Assembly (NCBI GenBank): GCA_036936605.1
Contig: JAUPFV010000005.1
Location: 190,090,958-190,154,957 of the forward strand
From: Limnanthes douglasii subsp. nivea
Lineage: Eukaryota > Streptophyta > Magnoliopsida > Brassicales > Limnanthaceae
Direction: 5' to 3'
Length of the DNA stretch: 64,000 nucleotides
Shown here: positions 45,713 through 57,732 of the stretch, one piece after another
Position numbering within the stretch: the stretch's first letter is position 1
How the letters are laid out: each line of letters begins with the position of its first letter
Position numbers and translations under genes: made by a program
Notes under the pieces: model-generated
Databases searched by the model: none
What the model saw: only the letters and a program-made list of their open reading frames with translations
Told to the model about the DNA's origin: nothing

Positions 45713-46226
45713 ATATAATTTATTAGAGCTCCTTGCTTCTCTGGCCTATACTTAGGAAAAGAAGCGTCGTAGCAGTTGGCTTCCGCACTGCCAATATGTT
45801 GTTGTCATGTAAACGAGATAGAAGGAAAAATATTTTGTATCTTGTGAGAGCGAGACTAATATACAGCCTTAGGACAAAAACCGACAAATACGCGTGTGGC
45901 CAAGGGCCACCTCTTTCAAAAGATTACTTATAAATATTACCATAATTTTGCAATTAAATCTATCCAAGTGGTAAAGATAATATGTCTCATTAACTGAAAT
46001 TTATTGGTTCGAAATCCTTCAAACCACGGGAGATCTAGGAATGAAAATAAAGGGAGCTAAATTATAAAGTCATATACATATCTTCCGATACATTTTTCAA
46101 TACTTTCGCCAAACCTAGTTCTATGGTTATTTTTGAATGCGTTATTTAACTCTAGAAACATTAACGTGTCAGCTGTAAAAACACCAGTTTCTCACTGGCA
46201 GTACGACGACAAACCATTGTGAAACC
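45713..46226 (+). promoter_or_regulatory. Distal upstream region of P450 copy 3 (before copia)
   Basis: Nearly identical to 23695-24205. It ends at GTGAAACC where the copia element is inserted; the same place in copy 2 is uninterrupted (GTGAAACCGTCTTC). Confidence 0.6.
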
Positions 46227-46739
46227 TGTTGGATCATAAACTTGATCCACTTAAAGGGCCCAACCCACTCAAAGGGCCCAACCCACTTAATAAGGCCCAT
46301 CTAGAAAGTATATTCTAGAACAAAATAAATTAATATTTATTTAGTAGTGGAGATTGTGTGTAAGACCTTCTTTAGGTTGAGTGCAAGACACACTTTTAGA
46401 TTGAGTGTAAGAAACACCTTAACTTTGAGTGTAGTATTGATGTTGAGTGTGTTAGTATCCAAAAGCCTCTTGGATGGTGGATCTTTGTCTCCACTATATT
46501 CCTATAAATAGTGGAGCTCTCCCACCATCTAGAGCATCACACAAACACACCAAGAATCAAAGTTAGAGAGAAAATTAGAGTGAGAGAAAAGAGAGACAAG
46601 AATGCTCTCTTGAGTGTTAGAAAAATATTTTCTCTTCTAGTGTGAGTTGTAAGAGTGTTGTAATATTTCTCCTTTTCTATCTATATCAAAGTTGTTTGTT
46701 TGTTTTAAAGAGGGTGTTGTTTTATACTTTCCGCCAACA
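46227..46739 (+). repeat. Copia 5' LTR
   Basis: 513 bp, TGTTGG to CCAACA. It contains an 18-bp tandem repeat (CACTTAAAGGGCCCAACC, 46248-46283), TTGAGTG-rich subrepeats and a TATAAATA box at 46503-46510. Confidence 0.95.
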
Positions 46740-46742
46740 AAG

Positions 46743-46755
46743 TGGTATCAGAGCC
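46743..46755 (+). other. Copia primer-binding site
   Basis: TGGTATCAGAGCC, complementary to the initiator methionine tRNA 3' end, three bases after the LTR. Confidence 0.9.
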
Positions 46756-46804
46756 ACAAACTCTTTCCAAAATTTGTTTTTAAATTTTCAACATATTGAA
46801 AAAT

Positions 46805-49800
46805 ATGGCAAATGGTGTATCATCCTTCCAAGTTCCAACACTCAACAACAACAACTACGACAATTGGAGTATCAAGATGAAAGGTCTCCTTGGAGCACAT
46901 GATGTGTGGGATGCCGTAGAAAAGGGGTTTGACGAACTCGAAGATGAAGCAAGCCTTTCTCAAGAGGAGAAAACAAATTTGAAGGATTCAAGAAAGAGAG
47001 ACAGAAAAGCTCTCTTCCTCATCTATCAAGCATTAGATGATGATGGCTTCGAAAAAATTTCAAGCGCATCTTCCGCCAAGCAAGCGTGGGAGAAATTACA
47101 AATCTCTTACAAAGGAGTCGAAAAGGTGAAAAAGGTACGTCTCCAAACATTAAGAGGTGAATTTGAATCCTTACATATGAAAGCGTCCGAATCTATATCG
47201 GAATATTTCTCAAGAGTAGCAACCGTTTCTAATCAATTAAAAAGAAATGGTGAGAAGTTAGAAGATGTGAGAGTAATCGAAAAAATACTCCGCTCGTTGG
47301 ATCCTAAATTTGAGCACATCGTCGTGACGATTGAAGAAACTAAAGACTTGGAGAAAATGATGATCGAAGAACTCCAAGGATCATTACAAGCCTATGAAGA
47401 AAAGCACAAGAAGAAGCAAGAAATCACCGAGCAACTCCTCAAAGTCGAACTCAAGGACATGCATGCAAATCAAGAAGATGATAGAAACCAACGTGGCCGA
47501 GGCAGAGGCAGAGGCCGCGGACGAGGTGGTTATCATGGCAGTGGACGTGGCTGGAATTACAACAACAATAATTCCAACTACAACCACGAGAAACGAGAAA
47601 GCTCAACACGAGGTCGTGGAAGACGAAATCCGAACTCGAGGTATGATAAATCTCAAATCCAATGCTATAAATATCAAAGGTTTGGACATTATGCTTCCGA
47701 ATGCAGAGGCCCCAACAATAGAGTTGAGGAGAGGGCCAACTATGTGGAGGAGAAGACGGAGGAAAAAGATATGTTGCTACTAACATACAAAAACACTAAT
47801 GAAGGTCAAGAGAACACTTGGTATCTTGACACCGGTGCAAGTAACCATATGTGTGGGAAAAAAAGCATGTTCGTAGAGATCAATGAAGCAGTGAGTGGAA
47901 ATGTCTCTTTTGGAGATGATAGCAAAATATCAGTGAAAGGAAAAGGTAACATTCTTATTCGTGCAAAAGATGGTAGTCACCAAATGATTTCAAATGTCTA
48001 TTACGTACCTAACATGAAAAACAACATCTTGAGCTTGGGACAACTACTAGAAAAGGGCTATGATATTCATATGAAAAATTATAGTCTTTTTATGAGAGAT
48101 GCAAAAGGGGATTTAATTGCTAAAGTTCAAATGTCAAAGAATAGAATGTTTCCTTTGAATATTCAAAATGATGTTGCAAAGTGTCTTAAGGCGTGTTACA
48201 AAGATTCGTCGTGGCTATGGCATGTTCGATTTGGGCATCTAAACTTTTCAAGTTTAGAGTTATTGTCAAAGAAGGAAATGGTGAGAGGGTTACCGTGTAT
48301 CAATCATCCTGACCAGTTATGCGAAGGATGTTTACTTGGAAAGCAATTCAGAAAAAGCTTTCCAAAGGAGTCAGAGTCAAGAGCCAATAAACCTCTCGAG
48401 CTTATTCATACCGATGTGTGTGGTCCAATCAAGCCGAGCTCTTTAGGTAAAAGTAACTACTTCATTCTCTTCATTGATGATTTTTCAAGAAAAACTTGGG
48501 TATATTTCTTGAAACAGAAATCCGAAGTCTTTGGAATATTTAAGAAGTTCAAAGCAGTTGTGGAAAAAGAAAGCGGAAATAAGATCAAAGCCATGAGATC
48601 TGACCGAGGAGGGGAGTTCACATCCAATGAATTTCTAGAGTTTTGTGAAGCACATGGAATTCGTCGCCGCTTGACAGTTCGTAGATCACCTCAACAAAAT
48701 GGTGTGACAGAAAGGAAGAACAGAACAATCCTTGATATGGCGCGAAGCATGCTCAAAAGTAAGAAACTGCCTAAGGATTTTTGGGCGGAAGCAGTGGCAT
48801 GTGCGGTTTACTTGTCCAACCGATCTCCAACAAGAAGTGTTTGGGGAAAGACACCACAAGAAGCGTGGAGTGGAAGAAAGCCCAAAATTTCTCACTTGAG
48901 AGTATTTGGAAGCGTAGCTCATGTCCATGTACCAGACGAACAACGAACCAAACTCGATGATAAAAGCAAAAGTTTTATCTTCATCGGTTACGACTCAAGT
49001 TCCAAAGGCTACAAGTTATACAACCCAAACAACAAGAAGGTTGTGATAAGCCGAGACGTGATAGCCGATGAAGAAGGCGAATGGGATTTTGGGTCTCATA
49101 CAAATGAGTTCACATTTTTCCCCCAAATTGAAGAAGATGAGAAGACACCAAATGAGCAATCAGAAGATGTTGCTACCCAACATGCCTCACCAACAACAAC
49201 TACTCATGGAGACTCACCACCTTCATCATCGTCAAATGGTAGTCAAAATGAGAGAGCAGTGGAATGTACAAGAAGCCTTAGTGATCTTTATGAGGTAACC
49301 GAACCAGTGGATAACATTACATTATTTTGTCTCTTTGCTGATTGTGAGCCAGTGACATTTCAAGAAGCTGCACAAGAGAAACAATGGAGAGACGCGATGG
49401 ATGAAGAAATTAGAGCCATCGAGAAGAATGACACATGGGAACTCACCTCACTTCCCAAAGGGTGCAAGACAATAGACGTCAGATGCTTATACAAAACCAA
49501 GAGAAATGCTAAGGGGAGATTGAAAAACACAAAGCGAGGCTTGTTGCAAAAGGCTATAGTCAAAAGGCGGGAATTGACTATGATGAGGTATTCGCCCCCG
49601 TTGCCCGATTGGAAACTATTAGACTAATAATTTCTTTGGCAGCTCAAAACAAGTGGAAGATACAACAAATGGATGTAAAGTCAGCATTTCTAAATGGCGT
49701 CCTTGAAGAAGAAGTCTACATTCAACAACCATTAGGCTATGAGGTCAAAGGCCACGAAGACAGGGTGTTGAAGCTAAAGAAGGCTCTTTATGGGCTAAAA

Positions 49801-50895
49801 CAAGCACCAAGGGCATGGAACAGTAGAATCGAAAAGTATTTCCAAGAGAATGGCTTCAACAAATGTCCGTACGAACACGCTCTATACACCAAGATCAAAG
49901 ATGGAGATATTTTGATTGTGTGTCTCTACGTGGATGATTTGATCTTCACTGGAAGCAACCCAAACATGTTTAATAAATTCAAAGAAGTGATGACAAAGGA
50001 ATTCGAGATGACAGACTTGGGGCTCATGGCGTACTACCTTGGCATTGAAGTTAAGCAGCAAAAAGATGGAATTTTCATCTCACAAGAAAGCTATGCAAAA
50101 GATATCCTCAAGAAGTTTAAGATGGAGAATTGTAGCTCGATAAGCACATCTATGGAGTTTGGAGTCAAAATATCCAAGCATGAAGAAGGCGAAAGCGTAG
50201 ATTCAACATTATTCAAAAGTTTGGTGGGTAGCCTACGCTATCTAACTTGTACGAGACCAGATATTCTTCATGCAGTTGGATTGGTTAGTCGCTATATGGA
50301 ATCTCCAACAACAACTCATTTCAAGGCTGCAAAGAGAATCCTTCGTTATCTGAAAGGTACAATCGACTTTGGATTACTCTATTCCATTTCTAATGATTAC
50401 AAACTTGTTGGGTATAGCGATAGTGATTGGGGTGGAGACATAGACAATCGAAGGAGTACTACTGGATTTGTATTCTTCATGGGAAACATTGCTTTCACAT
50501 GGATGTCAAAGAAATAACCGATAGTCACATTATCCACTTGTGAGGCAGAATATGTTGCTGCCACTACCTGTGTTAGTCATGCAATTTGGCTTAGAAATCT
50601 ATTGAAGGAGATAGACCTAACACAACATGAGCCAACTAAGGTCTATGTCGATAATAAGTTAGCAATCACCTTTGCCAAGAATCCAGTATTCCATGATCGA
50701 AGCAAGCATATAGATGTCCGCTACCACTACATAAGGGAGTGTATTTCAAGAAAGGATGTGCAAGTTGAATATGTGAAGACACAAGATCAAGCTGCTGATA
50801 TTTTCACCAAGCCACTGAAAAGCGAAGACTTCAAACGATTAAGGAAACTACTAGGGGTCACGGGATCAAGTTTAAGGGGGAGTGTTGGATCATAA
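46805..50895 (+). pseudogene. Copia gag-pol polyprotein, lightly broken
   Basis: The frame opens at ATG 46805 ([11 protein letters not shown]) and runs to 49627. Domains are gag (UBN2-type, to about residue 220), an RG-rich basic stretch, a zinc knuckle ([14 protein letters not shown]), protease [11 protein letters not shown], pre-integrase [11 protein letters not shown], and integrase with TDVCGP, FIDDFSR, DRGGEF and [16 protein letters not shown] begins near 49360. Three lesions are seen: the second knuckle Cys is Tyr; one base is missing in the G run at 49513-49516, shifting RT to another frame (open 49609-50517 with LYVDDLIF); and TAA at 50515 cuts off RNase H (50602-50895, with STCEAEY and VDNKLAI). 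The element could have been mobile until recently and may still be copied in trans. Confidence 0.9.
50874..50882 (+). other. Copia polypurine tract
   Basis: AAGGGGGAG directly before the 3' LTR, the plus-strand primer site. Confidence 0.85.
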
Positions 50896-51395
50896 ACTTG
50901 ATCCACTTAAAGGGCCCAACCCACTCAAAGGGTCCAACCCACTTAATAAGGCCCATCTAGAAAGTATATTCTAGAACAAAATAAATTAATATTTATTTAG
51001 TAGTGGAGATTGTGTGTAAGACCTTCTTTAGGTTGAGTGCAAGACACACTTTTAGATTGAGTGTAAGAAACACCTTGACTTTGAGTGTAGTATTGATGTT
51101 GAGTGTGTTAGTATCCAAAAGCCTGTTGGATGGTGGATCTTTGTCTCCACTATATTCCTATAAATAGTGGAGCTCTCCCACCATCTAGAGCATCACACAA
51201 ACACACCAAGAATCAAAGTTAGAGAGAAAATTAGAGTGAGAGAAAAGAGAGACAAGAATGCTCTCTTGAGTGTTAGAAAAATATTTTCTCTTCTAGTGTG
51301 AGTTGTAAGAGTGTTGTAATATTTCTCCTTTTCTATCTATATCAAAGTTGTTTGTTTGTTTTAAAGAGGGTGTTGTTTTATACTTTCCGCCAACA
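50883..51395 (+). repeat. Copia 3' LTR
   Basis: 513 bp, differing from the 5' LTR at three positions (a C/T in the second 18-bp repeat, an A/G in CACCTTRACTTTG, and a C/G in GCCTSTTGG). TATAAATA at 51159-51166 points toward P450 copy 3, about 870 bp upstream of its ATG. Confidence 0.95.
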
Positions 51396-52035
51396 AAAAC
51401 CGTCTTCTTCCAACCGTTTTGAAAACAAAAATAACATAAATTTGTAAAAATAGTTTATAGACCAAATCCTTTTCGATTTATTTCTGTTTCAACGGTGGCT
51501 TTGTTTCAATTGTGGCTTTGTTTCTCACAAATATTTTAAAAATATCAATTTCACTTTTTTTTTGTTTCAACGATGAATTCTTTAATACCAAGTCTTTTAC
51601 ATGAATTATTTACCATTTTATTTAATTTCCAAGTTTGATATTTTTTTTAATAATTTTAAAAACTTCCACTTATTAATCTCTATCTTATTATAAGAACTTA
51701 TTAATCTCTATCTTATTATAAGAAAACAAGACGGGTAAGTTTCTTTTAAAATTGGTTGTATTCTAATTATAACAAATAAAGTAGTATGAAAATGAAAAAA
51801 GAAAGTCATACAACTTTCTCTTAGAACAAAAATGTAAACAACTCTATCAAGTGGCGGGACCGGGACGAAAGGGAGCCATCCAGCCCCGAGTGGCTCCACG
51901 GCTGTCCAACTATTTTTAAAATCGAATCATCTTTGCAGATTTGGATTGAGTCAGAAAAAATATAAAGTGGCGAATCGTGTGCACAAGATTACTTGCCGTT
52001 ATTTAAGCTTCATAAGAACACCAAATACAATAACA
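51396..52035 (+). promoter_or_regulatory. Proximal upstream region of P450 copy 3
   Basis: Matches 24204-24810. It has a 28-bp tandem duplication (51667-51722, TTATTAATCTCTATCTTATT core) not present in copy 2. TATAAA at 51961-51966 lies 75 bp before the ATG. Confidence 0.65.
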
Positions 52036-54286
52036 ATGGAAGCAAAATGTATTCTTTACTCGTCTCTCTTCCTCATCTGGATCGTTCTCATTCTCCGATA
52101 TTTGTTTAACTCAAAAAGAAAAAGTAAGCTCAACTTACCACCAACTCCTTCCAATTCACTCCCTATCATCGGTCACCTCCACCTCTTCAAGTATCCCCTC
52201 CACCGCACTCTCGACTCTCTCTCTCAAAGCCTCGGCCCAATCATCTCACTCCGCCTCGGATCCAGCCCTGTCTACGTTGTCTCCTCTTTCTCTATTGCGG
52301 AAGAATGTTTCACCAAGAACGACATTGTCCTTGCCAACCGTCCTCCCATATTAATGAACAAGTACGTAGCCTATAACTTCACTACATTGGTGACTGCTCC
52401 GTATGGAGACTTCTGGCGCAACATTCGCAAGATTGCAGCACTGGAAATATTCTCAACACATCGTCTTAAAGATTTCTTGTCCATGAGGAGACATGAGATC
52501 CATCAGCTAATAATCAAGCTGGCTCGCGAGTCAAGTGAATCGAGAAATGGATGGGGTAAAGTGGAACTCAAGTCATTGTTCATGAACTTGACTTTGAATA
52601 CCATTCTGAGAATGGTCGCAGGAAAGAGGTATTTTGGCGAAGATGTAGAGAACGAAGAAAAGACAGAGTTTGTTAGAAAGCTTATTACCGATGTTCTTTC
52701 TTATGCTGGTGCTGGAAGTAAAGAGGATTATTTTCCATTTTTGAATTTGATTTCAAACTACGAGAGCAAAATAAAGAAGCTCGGGCAAAACTTCGATCGC
52801 TTCTTGCAAAGTTTGATCGATGAGCAACGTACCAAGAAGGAGAAGGAACCGTACTTAATTGATCATTTGCTTTCTTTGCAAGAAACAGAACCTGAGTACT
52901 ACTCGGATCAAATCATCAAAGCCATATTAGAGGTACTTTTAGCATCACATGATTGATCTACTTAATTAGATACATAGTGACCATACTTGATTGTTTTACC
53001 CTATATTAATAAAACAAACTCTTAATTAGGATCACATATATAATCAGATATTACCTTTTACTATCTGATCTCTATGCCAGCTTTGCTACCATGTTAGATA
53101 CCATGAGACTAACATTCCCAAAAAGATGTCTATGCAGAGGAGGGTTGCATATGAGACTTATACACTACAAATTAGGATTATACAAATGATGTGAAATTAT
53201 CTTCAATACAAGCCCTCCATGTAGAGACTTAACCTACTTGGCAATCCCCTGGTCACATGAGGCTTAGGCACTCATATTCCCTTGAGAGGAATGGTAGGAA
53301 TGGTTAGGCCCATGTGATATAACATGGTACCAGAGCCTCCATGTTGTATTGTTTGGCCCAAACCTCAAGTTTAGTGGGATGGCCGAGTGGCTCCAACCTC
53401 TGGAATGGACGGTAATATTAATGGCCTAATTTGTAGTGTACAAGATAACTCTCTTCTATAGAGAACACCGGAGAATAAGACCATGGCCTCTAAGATGGTA
53501 TCAGAATCTGTCTGTAAGGGTTGAATATAAAAGGATTTTCGTGTGAGTCCAGCCTCTCCATTGGGACATGTTTGGCCTATTTGTTAAGGGTCAATTGTTT
53601 GGCTCGATACGATTCATTAAGAATTACTCTCACCCAATCATTAAAATCTTCATGTTACTTGTTATATTTTCTGACAGGATCTGATACTTGGTGGAACTGA
53701 TACTTCATCCATTACACTGGAGTGGGCGCTAACCAATCTACTTAACAATCCAAGCGTACTAGAAAAGGCTCGAATAGAAGTAGACAATGACATTGGTGAA
53801 GATAGGCTAATTGATGAAGCTGATCTTCCGAAGCTTCATTATCTTCAAAATATAATCACTGAGACATTTCGTTTGACTCCAACAGCTCCTCTTCTAGTGC
53901 CACACATATCGTCAGATGATTGTGTTTTAGCCGGGTACGACATGCCACGTAATACAACTTTACTTGTGAATGTATGGTCTATTCACAGAGATCCAAGAGA
54001 ATGGGATGAACCTACAATTTTTAAACCTGAAAGATTTGAGAAAGAAAGAAAGGCTGAAAAGGTTATCCCATTTGGGTTAGGGAGGAGGAAATGTCCTGGA
54101 GAAAGTATGGCTCGCCGTATGGTTGGCTTGACATTAGGCTTGTTGATCCAATGTTTTGAATGGGGGAAAGTCGATGATATGGAGATTGACATGAGTGAAG
54201 GGAAAGGAGTCACCATGCCCAAAGTAGTACCGCTGGTTGCACTGTGCAAAGGTCGTCCTTTGGTACAAAGGCTTTTATCTGAATAA
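52036..54286 (+). CDS. Cytochrome P450, CYP81 family (copy 3, intact)
   Basis: Exons 52036-52932 and 53678-54286 encode 501 residues; the intron is 745 bp with GT-AG ends and phase 0. The N-terminus has a hydrophobic anchor (about residues 8-25), the basic KRKSK and the proline hinge [10 protein letters not shown]. The I-helix reads GGTDTS (304-309), the K-helix ETFR (361-364), then PERF and PFGLGRRKCPG with Cys428. All P450 hallmark residues are present and there are no stops. Compared with copy 1 it differs mainly in the N-terminal anchor, the F-G region (DVENEEKTEFVRKLITDVLSYAG) and a few exon 2 sites, which may alter substrate fit. Its promoter region carries the copia insertion. As with copy 1, the reaction is a membrane-bound monooxygenation of unknown substrate. 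Confidence 0.92.
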
Positions 54287-54860
54287 CTATAATACGTTTT
54301 TGAACCAACTACTAAGTGTGCATTGTTGTTTGACAAAAGCTTCTTTAGGTATCCCTATAATACCTTCTTTAACCAATTACAGTGTTAAGGTCCCGGAGAT
54401 TGTTTAAAGATACAACTATTATCTTTTACGCATCAATTACAGTGTTAAGGTCCCGGAGATTGTTTAAAGATACAACTATTATCTTTTATGCATACTCAAA
54501 ATTCTGTCGCAAAATATAGAGATAAATATGTATGTCGCAAAATGGTTTCCAATATGGAAACAAAATTTATAAAGTATTTTCATCCCATCTCATACGCTTA
54601 TGCTAGTGAGAGTATTTTTTTTTTATCATTTTAGAAGACGAAACAATTTTACATATTTAGTTAACTGTTTTTATAAAGACCGAAAATTTTATAAAGATGA
54701 AACCTATAGCCGTGAAGTATATATTCAAAAAGTTGACGTTTGACTTTATACAAGTATAGTAGGTATGTTAAAAGATGCGAGAAATATAAATGTTAGATCT
54801 TCAAATGTAGCGAGTCATAATAGTATTAATGTATAAGCAAAATCGTCTTAACTATGTGGA
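54287..54860. other. 3' flank of P450 copy 3
   Basis: Homologous to the copy 1 and 2 flanks but more diverged. Homology is lost at about 54860, close to where the Tat element begins in units 1 and 2, so this flank appears never to have held it. Confidence 0.55.
54374..54493. repeat. 60-bp tandem duplication in copy 3 3' flank
   Basis: Two 60-bp units start at 54374 and 54434 (CAATTACAGTGTTAAGG...), with one visible difference near the end (ACGCAT/ATGCAT). Copies 1 and 2 have one diverged unit. Confidence 0.85.
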
Positions 54861-56077
54861 AATAACAATGCTAGATAGGGGGGACAAAAGAAACCACTCA
54901 AGTTGATAATGAAGTGGCTAGATATTTGAAGTCTAGATTTGAGTTACATCAGTATGACTCCCAATATCAAGATGGTGGAGTACCAAAAAAGAAGAGTTTC
55001 TTATTCTTTGTGGGTTAGCCAAAAAGATTTTTTCCAAAAAATATGTCTATAGTTATAAGTGAATGTGCTTGTAGTCAGACCAGATTGCAATACATGACTA
55101 AACATACAAGATGGAGTGTTTGTTGCAATCAAGGAATAGACTGCGACGAATCAAATGATACAAGATGAAGAATATGAAAAGGAAGCGAATCCAAGCGATA
55201 TCTTCGATAAATTTCAAGACGATGTTGAAGATAAACTTGAAAAAAAAACAATATTATGGATGATGTTGAAGATAAAGCTTAAGAAAGTGAGTATGAAGAT
55301 CTTCAATGAGAAGACAAAACTTGGTCAAATCAAGATAAATGACATTTGTTGTAGAGTTTGTAATATATGTATTTCCATTTGAGAACATTTGTACAACTCA
55401 TTGCCCGCAAATCACTTTTTATCTTTCAATACTATAATGTAACAACTTTTTATAATTTTTTTACAATTTAAACAAACAAAAAACTATAACAATTTATAGT
55501 ACAATCAAATTATATATACAATAATTTTATCACTAATAAGTAGTATAACCGTACTTATAGTATTTATAATCAAACCATAATAATAATAAAATAATAATAA
55601 TAATTTTTTTATAATAACACTCAAATATAATAATCAAAGTATTATAATAAAAATATAATAACCTTATACTAATTTTAAATTATAATATACGAACTATATA
55701 ACAATTTGTTTACCAAACAATAACAACAATAATACTAGTAAATAATATCAAATTATAACAACACTTGCAGTATTTATAATCAAACCATAATACTAATCAA
55801 AATCTATAAAATTATAATATATATACACTGTATGCCAATTTGTTTTATTAAATAAAATTCCCTTACGTACCAAGTGTATAAAAATAATAACAAAAACAAT
55901 TTTTTTAGAAATCCGATAAAAATAAAAATAAAAATAATTTATTTTGAGAAATCCTGCTTTTTTGCTCCAAATCCAAGTTATTTCTTATAGTCTTGATTTT
56001 GGTGTCGAGAATTAAAATCTCAACAGAGTAAACCAATGAAAATCAAGACTCATTATCTTCTTTGTACTATTAGTAAA
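54861..56077. other. AT-rich region of unknown nature
   Basis: 54895-55017 reads as a coding-like piece (DNEVARYLKSRFELHQYDSQYQDGG) closed by a stop, possibly a transposase or gag relic, not recognised. The ORF at 55155-55382 is acidic then basic with no known domain. 55440-55860 is very AT-rich, with CAGTATTTATAATCAAACCATAAT-like sequence occurring twice (about 55559 and 55770). At 55989-56052, AGTCTTGATTTT and AAAATCAAGACT form an inverted pair. No gene is supported. Confidence 0.4.
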
Positions 56078-56350
56078 TGATAAGGATATAGAATATTCAG
56101 GGCTTAAACGTAATAAACTAAAATCATGTATAGTTAATAGATAGTACTTGGACGGCTTGTAAATATAGGAGGTTATAATTCAATTAACCGCTTTGTGTAA
56201 CCGAATTAGTTATACAAGGTAATATGTCTATAAATAAAGGTTGAGGCTCTTAATAAAGGAGACGATACTTTCATTAGTTCAATACTTACTTTCTCTTTCT
56301 ATAATTAAAATCTCTCTTTCTCTTTCAAGAATCTAGATTTACACTTAACA
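56078..56350 (+). repeat. Gypsy 5' LTR (third element)
   Basis: 273 bp from TGATAAGGATATAG to TTACACTTAACA, with TATAAATAAAGG (about 56229). TTGGCAACC follows at 56353, in the position of the TTGGCGCC primer site of the other Tat element, but degenerate. Confidence 0.85.
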
Positions 56351-56663
56351 AATTGGCAACCACAATAGAAGAAACAATCGATCGGTACCTTGATTTCATA
56401 ATCTAAAACCAGAGAAAATAAAATTTAGGATCAATTATAACTGTTCTTAATTGATAATAGAGCCAGGGAAAGAAAATGATCATTTTATTCAAAAACAAAT
56501 CAAAACTTTGAGATCTGATTTACAAAGAGGAGAAAGTAAATAAGATAGTGATGATCAAATTCAGATTTAGCAGACTCATTCAGACATCGAAGCTCGAATA
56601 AATCAGTTGATTTCAAGAGAACATAATATTTAGTAAGGTAGGCTAAAATCTAAGGTATAAAAT

Positions 56664-57710
56664 TTGAAGAGAAGTACGATCTTGAAAGTCAATCTGATTA
56701 GTCTTATATGGCTCATCAGATTCAAAGCGACCGAAGGAAAACATATTTTTGAGCCTGATAAAGAGCATTGTACTTTACGAAAAGAAAAGAAAGATAAACG
56801 TAGGTATGTCACATCTAGTGATGATGGATTTGATAGCTTGGAATATGAAGAAGGATCATCTAATAAAAAGAGGTATCGAGAATGTTTGCAAGGATGAAGA
56901 AGCCAACCTTGAAAATCGCGCAAGGAAAATAAGTAAGAAAATATAATATACCTCATTGTTTAAGAGAAAGAGAATGGTGTTAAGGGAATATATCTAACCA
57001 ATATACATGTGTAGATGATCGGAATTTGTATGCTGCTATGGGAATATGAGGAGATGATAAGTATGTATAAGGAGTAGATTGGAGAAATTCTCATTTAACA
57101 ACTGAAATAAGGTCTATTACTCTTCTGAAGAGGTTTGACATTTCTAAGGTCGAGAAATTCGATGGATGCAACATCTAGATGATCACATCGATCAATTTAA
57201 GAACTATATGATGAACTTTAAATATGATGACAAGATGGCATGCATAGCCTTTTATCAACCATTCAAGGGCACAACATTGAAGTGGTATAATAGGATTCTG
57301 AGGGGATCTATTGCCAACTTTAGAGATTTCTATACAATGTTTCGACGATAGTTTGTGGGACAAAAAAAGATGCGATCAAATAACGACACGATAATACAAT
57401 GTAAATAATTTATGGGAGATAAATTAAAGGATTATACAAAGCGTTTTGTGTTAACAAAAGTCGAGGTTAGATAATTTTGAAGAATTGGTTACTAAGGCTG
57501 CATTTCAACAATGATTATTACCAGGTGATTTGGAAAATGAAACAACAAAAATGAGAGTGTTAAATTTTGGAGCACTTATGGCTCAAGTAGAGGACCAAAT
57601 TAAAATGGAAGAATCAACTAGGGTTCAAGGAGGTATTGGAGTTAGTTAAAATAATATCAAATAATCAAGGACACTCTTCAAATTATGAGCCACCTCATCT
57701 AAGAAATAAC
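56664..57710 (+). pseudogene. Gypsy gag remnant (third element)
   Basis: The charged N-terminal part (56664-56897, SSDDGFDSLEYEEGSSNKKRYRE) corresponds in place and composition to the unit 1 gag start. The core at 57100-57351 has FDISKVEKFDG and AFYQPFKGTTLKWYNRILRGS. Stops and frame breaks lie between them. Confidence 0.7.
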
Positions 57711-57732
57711 AACAATTTCCTCCTCAAACTGG

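Larger units (their letters stand above)
46227..51395 (+). mobile_element. Ty1/copia LTR retrotransposon, young, Tnt1-like order
   Basis: The element has two 513-bp LTRs with TGTTGG...CCAACA ends, a Met-tRNA primer site, one long gag-pol frame in copia order (gag, protease, integrase, RT, RNase H) and a purine tract before the 3' LTR. I count three LTR differences. It is flanked by AAACC on the left and AAAACC on the right, consistent with a 5-bp target duplication plus one extra A. It interrupts the copy 3 promoter region, 640 bp before the ATG, in the same orientation as the gene. Copy 2 has the empty site, so insertion followed the duplication. Confidence 0.95.

Noticed and set aside
53370..53450. 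A tRNA gene in the P450 copy 3 intron
   Set aside because: Only an A-box-like string is present; no B box and no cloverleaf can be drawn.
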